Assembly (NCBI GenBank): GCA_003290165.1
Contig: QNQO01000673.1
Span: 547,216-611,215, forward strand
Reading direction: 5' to 3'
DNA: 64,000 nucleotides
Source of the DNA: Berberis thunbergii
Taxonomy: Eukaryota > Streptophyta > Magnoliopsida > Ranunculales > Berberidaceae
The first letter of the stretch is position 1. Every line of letters begins with the position of its first letter. Shown piece by piece: positions 1 through 10,480 of this stretch. The notes under the pieces were generated by a model that was not told where the DNA came from, made no database searches, and saw only the letters and a list, made by a program, of their open reading frames with translations. The translations under genes and the position numbers were made by a program.

Positions 1-3000
1 ACCGCCTCGCCTCCGCCTTAACTACAATGGTCAAATCATGCATGACAGTATGACGTGCAGCTTGGCAATAAAACTGACGCCTCTTTTTTTTTTGAGGAGG
101 AGGTTCAACAGATTTTCTTTGTAAAAATAAATAAAAAATTTACAAGGCCATTAGCCCCTCATTAAAAAATTAAAAATAATAATAATAAATATTTTACAGA
201 GAGTATTAAAAAAATTACATAACAAGAGCTGATCAGGTAATTGTAGTCAACATATGTTGATTCTTGAATATCTTATCATCACATCAGCAGCAAACAAGAA
301 ACCTAAGAAATAAAATACATATAAAATAAAATATTGTAAAATAAAGTACTATTTAATAATAATAAAAAGTTATATAAGAAAAATAGTAAATAATAGTAAT
401 TACAATAAACAAAGAAACATGATTCCATTTATGCTTTGAATTTTAAAAGGGCTCAGACAAGAATTCATTGGGTTCATTCTAATCAGCAAGGAACCTAATC
501 TCATAAAATAGGTAGTTTTTTACATCAATGCATCCTATTATTTAAAAAAAAAAATAACTACAGGATATGGATTCATCGAGTTGCCAGTACCAAATTTAAT
601 GGAGGGGTTCGTTTCAGCACAAAAATTGGTTCGACATATGGCATGGTTTCTCAAGCTTTTTTGAGACTTTTGTGAGCTTTCTCATAAGTTGGAAGAAAAA
701 TTTCCATGGAGGAGAGTGCAAAGTACTTTGACCCTTAAACTCGTAGTTGCTTGAATAGAACCAATAGGGTTTTCAAGCATGTGACAAATTGATATGAGGA
801 GGTTAAGTATGTAAGTCATGGCTTGTATTCTGTAATACGACATGAGTTCATATGGGGTAGGTTTCAATTTGGAAAATTTATTAGTAAATTTTCTTTGAAC
901 TACTCTTCATCAACTCAACCTCAATCACTCTACTACCACCAAAAGAAAATCTGATGGATGGAGATCAGAAATTAGGATTGCTCAGAGAACATTTGCAATC
1001 AAACCATCAACTTTCGCCTATGTATGTAGTTATGGAATTATATACATCTATCTGAATCTCTTCCGCTTATGAGATGAATGAAATAATGTTGAATCAAGAA
1101 TATTTCCCCGTTTAAACATAGTGTATAGATCAGAAACAAATGAAGATTAGAAACTAAAGTCTCCCTATCGAATTCGACAATGTAAGCTCATCACAATGAG
1201 AATAAGAAAACAAATAATGCATACACAGCTCTGATGTAGAGAACTCATCGTTTGCAATCATCAGAAGTATCGAAGCTTGCTTTGCCAAACACAATTTCTC
1301 ATCCGAAAGCTTTTTCAATTGTTTCACTTCCACAACTAAAAGAGCATGATTTTCCCATTATTTTCTCACATCAACCAGTGTACTCCCTTTGGAAGAGCAA
1401 TAAAATACATCAAAATGGATCGAAATCAGACAATGGAATCTCCGAAAAATACTTCATACACAAACAAAGCAAATCAGACCTCTTCTTTTCAATCAAAGTC
1501 TTAACCAGATGCCTCTCTTTTCTTATTCTTCACAAAGCAGCCAAGAAGGAGACCAATCTTTGTTCTGTCACTTTCACGCAGCAACACACAAAGCTTTCTT
1601 CCTTCACGAATGTCAACCAAGAAAAATAATCGCAACAGAGATTCACCTCCTCTTCAAATGCCCCTTCTTTTTCTTCAATCGCAGCTAATCTTAACAGGAA
1701 GAAAAAATCTGAGCCAGCAGAAGCTCTTTCTTCCCTATCACGCAATCATAAAGAGCTCAATCGCAACAACTCTTCACCTTCACGCAGCAGCCAGCAAAAA
1801 GAATGAGATCGCGGCCCACTCCAGAGCCTTGTTCTTTTCTTCTCCTTTCTGTCACCTCTCTCTCGCAGCAAAGAGAGAAAGATATCGCAGAAATTCCAGA
1901 GTTTTTTTTGCACAAGAACCAGTAAGTAAAAGTTTCAGTCCCATTGATTATCTATCTCTTTATGCAATTGTAAATAAAATCCTAATTTGACTAGTAAGAA
2001 ATCAACAAGACTAATAACCAAACCACCATATCCATTGCTTTAGAAGATCTTGCAGAAAATCTCATAGAAAGCATTCAAATGGGTTTGAATGAAACTAGCT
2101 TCTGATCTCCATACAAGCAGACAATAACACACATATAATCCATAGCCGCTGAAGAAATCATTCCTACAGACATAAATAGTACCTAAACATGAGAAAAGCA
2201 ACAAAATGGTAATCAGAGAAACACCATATGAAAAAAAAAAAATGTAACGAACAATCACAGATTATTTATTTATTCATCACAGACCCAAGAGTAGATTGAA
2301 ATAAGCAAGAAACAGACAATTGGGGAAGCATAGTTGGTTCCACCACTTAGACTAAAGTAATCGACAAACAATCCAACAAGAGTGAGGTCGTCATTTACAT
2401 ATCTTCATCACTATTAGCTATTATGTATTATCCACAATCATCTATAGATTATCAACAACAATTAGACCACAATGTCACTTATCTTCACCTCAATATATTC
2501 TTTTTTATTCTCTACAATCAAGCAAGCAGATTAAACACTTGTGATTTCTTCTGAAGCAAAACCCAAACAAGCAAGAACATGTGAAGCATACAATCAAAAC
2601 AAATTCTCGCCCACCCAATTTAATATTCCACATAAACAAGCTCACAAAGCAAACAAATTCCCCAAAACAATCACCAAGGAACAGAGTGAGAAACAACCCC
2701 AAACCTTCCTTGCATATCACACATTCACCAAGAACCCAACTATCCTTCCCCTCTACATTCAAACACTAATTCAATACAACCCATTTTAACAAATCACCCC
2801 AAGAAACTCCTCTAAACCTCACAAAATCCACCAAACAAACACACCCAAACAATGAATTCAATTTCCGATTGAAGAACCCCAGACCAACAATCAATCTTTA
2901 ATCAAAAACCCATCATGATAATCATCAGTAGAACAATAACCGATCATCAACAACATCAACAATGTATCAAAAGAACAAGAAGATGAAGAATAAGCAAAAC

Positions 3001-3190
3001 AAAGACAGAATGCAAACCATAACGAAATCCAAGAAAGAAAAACAATGGAAGATTTTTTGGTTTATTTCTTCGCTTTCTCCTCCACCTCTGCTTCTCCTCT
3101 GTAATCGCTGCTTTTGGGTTTTTTCGACTACTTTTTATTTGTGGTTCTTCTTTGCAGTCGTCCCAACACCATATTTCTCTTTGTTTTATA
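1..3190. other. AT-rich stretch without recognisable gene (copy A)
   Basis: Several short ORFs on both strands (1252-1629, 1610-1990, 2040-2258, 2505-2762) are low-complexity and show no family motif or splice pattern that I recognise. The whole stretch recurs at 10600-13791. It lies between the left-end remnant (seen only before copy B) and the right terminus of a Harbinger-like family, so it may be the interior of a large non-autonomous element. Confidence 0.5.
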
Positions 3191-3196
3191 TCTCTA

Positions 3197-3463
3197 TCAA
3201 TTTACATGATTGATCATATCAGAGAGAATAACTGAACAGTAGTATGAAATAAGATCCCTAATTGAATGAGAAAGGGAGAGAGTACTCACCTTGAGTGTCC
3301 ATGGGACGAGAATTGTCATCGTCGCCTCGAGTTGGGAGTTAGGGTCCTCTGCTTGCCTATGAGTATCCTCCATTTTCTGGGCTGGTTCATCGTGATTTCT
3401 CTCGGCCACATAGAAGAATTTGGAGTTGAAGGAGACACAGTGTTGGTGGGAGAGAGGGAGCAT
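3197..3463 (-). other. Short minus-strand ORF with possible splice donor inside Harbinger-like right end (copy A; copy B 13798-14064)
   Basis: An 88-codon reading frame. About 60 codons in, the coding text ...PWTLK is followed by a GTGAGTACT donor-like sequence, so only a first exon may be real. No family is recognised. It lies immediately inward of the right terminus at 3478-3790, a position where transposons of this type can carry genes, but it is too short to call a transposase. Confidence 0.2.
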
Positions 3464-3477
3464 AGAAATTGAAATTC

Positions 3478-3790
3478 GAGGGTAATAGGCCGGATTTAAA
3501 AAGGACTTTGATATTTATATCTTTCACAAATAAATCCTTCAAATTCCATCAAGTCAACAAATCCATTAAAATCCACTGCTGTTTGAATACCCCTAGATTT
3601 CATTGTATTGTTTAAAATCCATGATTGAATACCCCATGATTTTAATGGATTATAAAACAATAATTTAAAATCTATATTTGAATATCCCTAGATTTTATTG
3701 TATTGTTTTAAATCCTTAATTGAATACCCCTATATTTTAATGGACTTTAAAATCTTCCAGAGTCTATTAAAATCCATGATTGAATACCCC
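3478..3790. mobile_element. PIF/Harbinger-like right terminus (copy A)
   Basis: About 310 bp strongly similar to the right end of the complete element at 30948-32587. It ends GATTGAATACCCC and carries several internal copies of the terminal motif ATTGAATACCCC spaced roughly 50 bp apart. No left end lies within copy A of this window. Confidence 0.75.
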
Positions 3791-4526
3791 TGTAATTTTA
3801 TATTAAGAACACATTTCCAAAGAATATATCATGCAACAACAATGCATGATTTGTAAATTCATAAATTATGAAAAACATAAAAATTGTATTTATATTGCAA
3901 AGCGTGAATGTGATTTCTACCTTTATGAAAATAACTTATTTTTTAGTTCATATCAAGGATTGTGATTTCATTTTTCAAGTTAACTTCGGTCCCTGATATT
4001 AAGAAATATTTTGTGATATATATATATTGTAAAATAAGCATAAATTTTTTTATTGTAATTTTGAATTTAACAATATAAATTATGCATTTTAAACTGTTAA
4101 ATATGACATAAAAAATCTCTTGCGAGTCATAGTGTCATACGAATTACATATTAAATAAGAATCATGCACATAACAAAATTTTGATATTAAATAACATTGT
4201 AGTATGTTAAAATATATGGAGATTGAAATATATTTTTTCCTCAGGAGAATTTCTTTGAGAAAAAATTAAATATTTAAGAAATCAAAAGATATTTCGGTAA
4301 CTCCAAAACATAAATATGTTGTGAAATTTTGACATATTTCAAGAAAGCACATTCCTTCGTTAATATTAACTAAATTATATGATTTTTAGGAAGGAAAAAA
4401 AAAAAACACCCCTTATCATAAAACGTGAAAGAGTAGGCATAACTTACGTATAGATTTTTGTTTTAAATGAATAATTTATTCTAGGCGAAGAGAAAACAAT
4501 TGTTGTACATTTATTACATGGGTTTG

Positions 4527-4593
4527 TCTAACTGTCGAGGAAACCAGCGAGGAAACTCCACTCCCTCCCTCACGCGTTTCCTCGACAACTAGA
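4527..4593. mobile_element. Small foldback MITE, TGTCGAGG family (copy A; copy B 15126-15192)
   Basis: A 55-bp core (4533-4587) begins TGTCGAGGAAA and ends TTTCCTCGACA. The inverted symmetry extends outward to TCTA and TAGA. It shares these termini with the longer foldback at 30430-30596. A target duplication could not be fixed. Confidence 0.6.
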
Positions 4594-4902
4594 ATTCCCC
4601 TTATTACATTTGTATGACTAAAGATATTGTAAGACTGCCTATTAAATCTCTCAAGTGTTTTGCAATTGGTGATAAACAATGTCTATTGCATTTGTCTATG
4701 AAATGGAGCACTAGCTGCAACAACATCTCAGCCCATCGGATATATTGTATATGGGCTTTATCATCTAGGTTTTGTTTTCATCATTCTCTAAGAAATTAAA
4801 AATAGTCATCATTCAAAATTAAGAAGTTTGACTTATAATTAGAATTATAACTAAGCATTATATAGTATTTTTATTAATGCGCAACCTTAATAAGTGCCTA
4901 AA

Positions 4903-5088
4903 CTCGAGTAAATCTACTTAGCCTGGACAGATAACACTGATTAGCGCCTCACAGACTAAAATTCCAGCTTTACCTCTGTCTCCATGCTGGTGGACGTGAA
5001 TACATGAGTTTGGAGAAGGGTAAAATTGGAATTCTACTTCGTCAGACACTAATTAGTGTTGTCTAGCCAGACTGAGTAGAATTCTCGT
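4903..5088. mobile_element. Foldback MITE (copy A; copy B 15502-15687)
   Basis: Two arms of about 75 bp are imperfect inverted repeats: the left arm starts CTCGAGTAAATCTACTTAG and the right arm ends CTGAGTAGAATTCTCG. The arms share matching internal stretches such as AACACTGATTAG / CTAATTAGTGTT. There is no coding content, and the superfamily is not determined. Confidence 0.6.
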
Positions 5089-5364
5089 AAATTCTCACTA
5101 AGAAGCCGGTCCTCTAAAAAGCAAAAACCAAATGCTTGGGATGCTAGGGAGCGTTTGGTTTTGCTTGGGATTTGGCTTTGTTGTTACTGTCGATTTACTT
5201 GAAGTTTTGATAAATCTCTTTTCGTTGCCGCTTGCCATAAGGTAGTTACTTTAGTAGGGTTGAACTTGGACATAAGGTATTTTATGTGCATGAGGACAAA
5301 TTTTGTAAATGATTTGAGGCCCAAAGGAATAATTACTTCAAGTTTGCAACCCCCATAATATTTA

Positions 5365-5935
5365 GGGAATTGCTACGTATACTCGACTATTTGGCTCGAT
5401 GTCCCAACTTTATCTTTTAGATTTAACTTTTAAAAGTTGCTTAGTGTACCCAACCAAAATTTGTTAATGTTAAAACATACAAAATACGTTACTCATATTG
5501 TTGATCGGGGAGTTTGTATAAATGTTTTTTATTGTAATTGTTTGGATGTTGGATTTTTTTTCATGTTTTGAATGCAATTTACGGAATTTGATATAATAGT
5601 TGCAATAGTTTTGAAATTTATGTATTGATTTATATATTTTTATATTATATATTTTTAATAAATATTGCTTTTGTCAACCCCTGTATGGTTAATGAATACA
5701 ATGAAATTTAACGAATGTGTTATTGAATTTAGTTTTATGGTTTAAATATGATGGTTACTACTTTTCTTTCATTCAATAGCCAATTAACACTCATAAACGA
5801 GAAAATACCAAATGATTTTTATTATACAAAAAAGATAAGTTAGTGTTACATTCATTAAGTTGGTGCATCAAAGTTGAAACATCCCAAACTACTGGTGCAA
5901 CCAAGCTAAATTGTCGGGTACACGTAGCAACTCTC
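5365..5935. mobile_element. 571-bp MITE with 8-bp target duplication (copy A)
   Basis: Terminal inverted repeats GGGAATTGCTACGTATAC and (reverse complement of the right end) GAGAGTTGCTACGTGTAC are flanked by AATATTTA at 5357-5364 and 5936-5943. An 8-bp duplication fits hAT; with one mismatch it extends to 9 bp, which would fit Mutator. The interior is AT-rich and non-coding. Confidence 0.75.
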
Positions 5936-7090
5936 AATATTTATTATATTTTTCAATGAATTACCTAAACAAAAAAAGAATTAAAGGGTTCTAAACATAC
6001 CCTTATTTTTCCTTATGGAAATCTCTAGACCGAGGGGAACCCCTATCATTGTTTGTCAAAAAAATTTAATAATTTTTAAAACTAAAAGATTAAATTACGT
6101 GTTAATTATACGTGCAAGGTTCTCTACGAAAAAAGTTTGTAATATATAACCCCACCATCGACGGCTTCATTCATGGTCTTTTCATTTCTTAATTTATTTT
6201 CATGTTTTATTTTACAACGTGTCTAGAGAGTCGGCCCCCTAATACCAGGAGAATGCTAGGGGAGGCTCTCTGGCACGTTTTTAGGAGAGAGAGAGTGAAT
6301 GATTGATTCTTTGTACAAATTTTTGGGGATAACAAGAGATGGGTATGAATGACAAGAAATAACAGTAACACTGGCTCCAAATGCATTTTTTGTACAGAGA
6401 CAGAGAACAGAGATTGCCGAAAATGCTGTTTTTCTGTCAGATTCCGGTGACAATCCAGCCTCAGAGTGAATGAATGAGCTACTCAGTCACAAAAAATGCA
6501 AGAAACAACAACCACTTTACTAGCACCAGTAGCTAATGAAGCAATCAACCACAATAACTCTACTACTACTATAGTCCGACTTGAGTTTAAAGAGTTTGAA
6601 CACTTTTTTTTTTTTTTTTTTGGAAAGTGAGATGGGGTTTTTAGGATCCCCAAACGTTATATTAAAAAAGATGATGATAAAGTTTACAATCACTCATACG
6701 TTCACTCATTTCATCATCTACAAAACAATAAACTTGCTTCAAAGCTTCAACAAAGAACTTAATTGGTTCTAGATTCACTGTCTCCATATTAGGGAGTAAC
6801 CTTGCAAAGTCTTATGCTACTAAAGTGGTTACATGATCGATCTGCCATAACTTTTCTTTCTCGTATTTACCAATCAATCCTTTAAGCATTCTCATGACCT
6901 GATTTATTCCTAATGTGGGCCCTAGGATGTATGAGAAGTCATCGTAAAGAATCGAAACACAATGAATCATGATATAGAAACCATTGAATGCTAGCACTAA
7001 TCTAGCATCCCTACAAGGTTCTAATAAGCATTGGCATTCTACCTGTATTATCATCATCAATTACCTGAATTTAGGATTTATCTTCTTGCG

Positions 7091-8959
7091 TCAAGAAGAC
7101 ATTCGAGGAACATATTCCGTGGCAGGTTGTATTATGGTGACCTCATGTTCATCTTCAATAGTGTTTTGCCCCACCATTGATGTTTTCGCTTCAAGTAAGC
7201 TTTTAATTTCAGTGACTAATGCTTCCTTGCCTATTCTTGCAATTTCTGAATTCAAAACATTGATGTCTTGGGGTGTTAGCCAATCCATGGCAGCTGTTGG
7301 ATCTTCCCCTTGTCTTCCATCAGTTATCTCTCGTCCTACTTCAGGAAGTGTAGAAGCTGATTTTGAGGTTGCATCAACCTCTTCACTGCGTTTTTCCTCA
7401 TTTTCTTTTAGTGCATCTTGGTCCCTGTTCTCGATAATCTTTAGGATAACTACCCCTGATTCCACACCTACCATCTGATTTGTGATGGGAGAAGCAGAGC
7501 GTATCTAATCAGAGTTGAGTAATTCATGCTCACCAGTTTGACACCCCGACTCCGGTTGTTGACACCCCAATGCAGGTTAAAAATGTTGTGCCCTAGACTG
7601 TGTCCCAGGGACTGTAAGAATCAGCTCATCATCTGCTTGTGGGGCTCGAGGTCCCTCTCTCTGTAATATATTAATTTGGCTGGTTTCAATACTTGTATTC
7701 ACATCTTCAAACTCAGGACTTGTCGGCCCCGGGCTTCCTAGATCATCATGATTAGTTGGGTCTCTTTGCTTCGTTTTTTCAATCTCACTAGCTGTGTATC
7801 CCGCCTCATGAAGGTATTCCTCTGTTGTTTCTTGTACGAATATGTCACTGGCAGTAGCCTTTTCTTTACTAGTCGAAAGATTCTTTGTTTGATTGCTCTC
7901 ATCTTCACCAGTATCCACGTAAACATCTCACACTTGTTTGACAACAATAAAGTCACCGTCTCTTTGGCCACTAGTTTCTCCGCACCCACTCCCTCCTTGA
8001 TTTCCTCCCCCATATTATTTTTAAACAACTCGTGTCGACCTCTGATTTTGTAACTTTATTTTTACGAGCCACTAGAACATATTGCTGTTTGACAACTTTA
8101 GTTTCCACCTTTTGTTTTTCATTCTTCTCTTCATTTATTACATGGGATGCTTGCACATTGCCCTTGAGACCTAACTTTTTCCTGCAAACTTTCTCCTGAT
8201 GCCCTAGCAAAGAACAATAATCACAATATTTGAACCCCGGGTATTCAATTTTCTGTCAAAAGCCCCTATTGTTAGCCATGTCCATCCAAATTCTGTTAGG
8301 TAGCTTATCTGCTAAAGACATCTCCACACAAACACGGGCAGAACCCGGGCGTGATAAACATCGAGTATGATCATCCATGCACAAAAAACCACCAAAAGAG
8401 TTCACAATTGCTTTCAAAAAGGCGGAGGATGAAATAAATGGAAAGGCAAGTTAGGCAACTCTACCCATAATGGAGCCGAAATCGGATCTGCTTTCAAACT
8501 GAAACCATCGTGCCAACGGAAAGCTTTGAATATAACTCCACAAATCAAAAAGGAATCCCTCGAGAGAACTTTCTTTGCTTCCGCCTTAGATTGAAGTCGG
8601 ACTAAAACATGTCGTTCATCGAGCAATCCTACCGCGAAATCTCCTAGGATACCCTAGGATCGATGAATCGAATCCCGAATGTCTTCCAAAGTTGGTCTAT
8701 AGCTAGAGAACTTTAAGACAATCACATGTTTTTCCATGAAAGCTTCCTCACGTACTTCATCCGCAGCCGTAAGTCCTATTGTTGGCTCCCCTTCTTTCCG
8801 AAATCTAGTTCCTTCCACATTCGTATCCGAAACTTCATCAACCAAGATTTTTCCAAGGATTTGTGTGAAATAGGGCTTAGAAGCCCCTTCCATGACTCCC
8901 CCCATTCCCGTTGGGGGAGAGGGTATGCTGGCTGCAGGAGGCGCCGACATACCAATCAT
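7091..8959 (-). pseudogene. LINE ORF1 protein, DUF4283 plus zinc knuckle, frameshifted (copy A)
   Basis: Encodes the nucleic-acid-binding ORF1 (gag-like) protein of plant L1 LINEs. In order on the minus strand: an N-terminal segment (8959-8654, begins MIGMSAPPAAS); a DUF4283 segment (8626-8414) containing RHVLVRLQSKAEA and WVELPNLPFHLF; its continuation in another frame with LSRPGSARVCVE and LPNRIWMD (about 8410-8260); a CCHC knuckle of form C-x2-C-x4-H-x4-C (about 8178-8240, ...CSLLGHQEKVC); and a low-complexity acidic tail ending at 7091. At least three frame changes separate these parts, so it is not translatable as one protein. Family assignment rests on the motif order. The element would have moved by target-primed reverse transcription, but ORF2 is absent. 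Confidence 0.75.
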
Positions 8960-9239
8960 AAACCTGGCCTAACCAGGTCCTCGCCTAGCACCGACCAAGC
9001 CAAGATGTGGCGGCGGCCTTACGTGGTGTCGACCCTGCGAGAAGATGATCTAGCGTGACGGCTGCCAAAAAACAAGCTTGAGGGCGACAATGTTTTCCTA
9101 GCTTTTCAAAACCTTAGCAGAGAGCTTTTTTGAGGCTGAGTTTTTTTATCCCTGCTACTGTTAACAAGGCAATGAGATCGGGAAGTTGATCTCTCCAAGC
9201 TACTCAATCAGAGTTAGATCTGACCTCCTTCTCCCACAG

Positions 9240-9400
9240 AGTTCCTCCCTCTATTCGAATCTAGATCAGCCCCTCCCTGCGACTACGACGAACCCTCTGG
9301 AGCTCTCTCGCCCCTGCGGCTGCAACGAGCCCTAACAAAGGCTCTCTCCTAAAGGTTGGACGCCCCCTGCGGCTGTGACGAGCCCTCCTTTTGTTTGATA
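9240..9400 (-). promoter_or_regulatory. GC-rich LINE 5' leader (copy A; copy B about 19838-19980)
   Basis: A locally GC-rich block with three near-repeats of the motif GCGGCTGC/TGACGAGCCCT or its variant GCGACTACGACGAACCCT. It lies upstream of the ORF1 start on the minus strand, where L1-type LINEs keep an internal promoter. That role is inferred from position only. Confidence 0.35.
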
Positions 9401-9585
9401 AAAAATTTCATCCAATAGCATTTTTCGCTTGCTTGACTTGAAGGAAAAACTTAAATTTTTTTTTTTTTTAGCACTTTCTTGATGGGTATGTTATCAGCTT
9501 GGATTTTTTTCTTCGCCAAGTTAGAAATGAGGTTGGATTTGGGTCTATCATCGATTATGAGGCATAACTCCTCAGAAGGGTGAAA

Positions 9586-9598
9586 GGGGGGGGGGGGG
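9586..9598. repeat. Poly-G tract, 13 G (copy A)
   Basis: Homopolymer within the right part of the Mutator-like element. The counterpart in copy B is 38 G. Confidence 0.95.
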
Positions 9599-9853
9599 AG
9601 GCGAGAGATCTTGTAAGGGTTTGTGCGGCCCTTTTGTTGGTGCTCTCATAATCACGTGCCAGGAAACCTCCCTAACGCTAGGGGCTTGGCTCTCTAAAGT
9701 TTTTCTTTATTTTATAGATATGAAACGGGCCTTTAAAAAATAGCTCTAAAAGGGAAACTAGAGACTGAAACTATAAAGATAAACGAAAAAACAAATCTTG
9801 GGGTACTACTAACTAGGAATCTTCTCTCAGAAACCCTAATAAAGAAGTCACTA

Positions 9854-10037
9854 ATGTCACAATAGTACCAATGATCCAAAAAACACTCCCCAGACAAACA
9901 AGAGTACTGCTCCAAACTTACAAAAAGAGGACCACAACAAATCAAGGAAAGCTTGAATACTAATGTCACAATAGTACCAATGATCCAAAAAACACTCCCC
10001 AGACAATAAGAGTACTGCTCCAAACTTACAAAAAGAG
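9854..10037. repeat. 109-bp tandem repeat, truncated second unit (copy A)
   Basis: Units start ATGTCACAATAGTACC at 9854 and 9963. The second unit breaks at 10037, exactly where copy A ends. The duplication junction therefore lies inside a tandem repeat. Confidence 0.85.
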
Positions 10038-10393
10038 TTCAGTGTGATTCGGTGTGTGTGCAACGTGAAACAATAGCCATGCAAGTAGAAGGATTGGAAT
10101 CGAGTGATTTCGGGTGTCCTTCGTTTGTAAGTTTCGTCAAACCTTTGGTGGTATTGTTTGCTTGAGATTGGGTAATCTCAAGGATTTTTGCTTGACAACG
10201 TTGTAATCTTCAAGTAAGTGTTTTCATATCAATAAAATAGTTACAGAGTCGCCGTCCGTGGAGTAGGCAAAGCCAAACCACGTAAATCTCAATGTCATCT
10301 TTATTTTATGTATATTGCTTGTTGTTTTCTATTACTTGCCTAGCGTGTTTAACCATTCACTATCACCACCTAGGTCCAGGACTTGTGTTTACA
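10038..10393 (+). mobile_element. Copia-type LTR fragment at the duplication junction
   Basis: Contains an AATAAAATAG polyadenylation-like stretch followed by CCGTCCGTGGAGTAGGC and CCAAACCACGTAAATC, the R/U5 arrangement common in plant copia (Tork-like) LTRs. It ends near TGTGTTTACA. There is no primer site or coding region. It occurs once in the window, between copies A and B. Confidence 0.55.
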
Positions 10394-10480
10394 AAATCCA
10401 CTGAACTTTGATGTATTTTAAGTGACTGGATTTTGTGGAATTTACAGAATCCACTGGATTTTAATGGATTTTTATTATTG
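10391..10480. mobile_element. Truncated Harbinger-like left end
   Basis: About 90 bp (TTTACAAAATCCACTGAAC... to TTATTGGATTTTCTGA) nearly identical to 31026-31129 inside the complete element at 30948-32587, but without the outer 75 bp and its terminal repeat. It abuts the LTR-like fragment directly. Confidence 0.75.

Larger units (their letters stand above)
6604..9420 (-). mobile_element. L1-type LINE remnant, ORF2 deleted (copy A)
   Basis: Read on the minus strand: a GC-rich 5' leader (about 9240-9400), a broken ORF1 (8959-7091), about 0.5 kb of further sequence, and an 18-base poly(A) tail (T-run at 6604-6621). No endonuclease or reverse-transcriptase ORF lies between ORF1 and the tail, so most of ORF2 is missing. 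A target-site duplication could not be found. In copy B it spans about 17200-20010. Confidence 0.65.
6215..9705. mobile_element. Mutator-like inverted-repeat element enclosing a LINE remnant (copy A)
   Basis: The left end (CTAGAGAGTCGG...CTCTCTGGCACGT, about 6222-6283) is the inverted partner of the right end (ACGTGCCAGGAAACC...GGCTCTCTAAAG, about 9652-9699), apart from a 13-base gap. Identical 9-mers TTTATTTTA lie at 6206-6214 and 9706-9714 and are a plausible Mutator-type duplication, although the 9-mer is low in complexity. No transposase is present. The interior holds a LINE remnant and a short unexplained coding-like stretch at 6496-6600. Confidence 0.55.
1..10037. repeat. Tandem segmental duplication, copy A (left end outside window)
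   Basis: Base 1 onward matches base 10600 onward with an offset of 10599 that drifts to about 10592 through small indels. The match is nearly perfect, including AT-rich non-coding stretches, and stops at 10037, where copy A continues into LTR-like sequence while copy B continues GACCACAAC. Observed differences are single bases (G/A near 76) and one-base indels, for example a lost C near 17901 that splits the LINE ORF in copy B. The left limit cannot be seen because the window opens inside the unit. Confidence 0.95.

Noticed and set aside
1252..1990. Overlapping plus-strand ORFs of 125 and 126 codons (repeated at 11851-12529) as possible genes
   Set aside because: Low-complexity composition, no domain motif, overlapping ORFs in several frames; their preservation in copy B reflects the recent duplication only.
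7748..8053. Plus-strand 101-codon hydrophobic ORF (also 18341-18646)
   Set aside because: It is the antisense shadow of the LINE ORF1 pseudogene on the minus strand.
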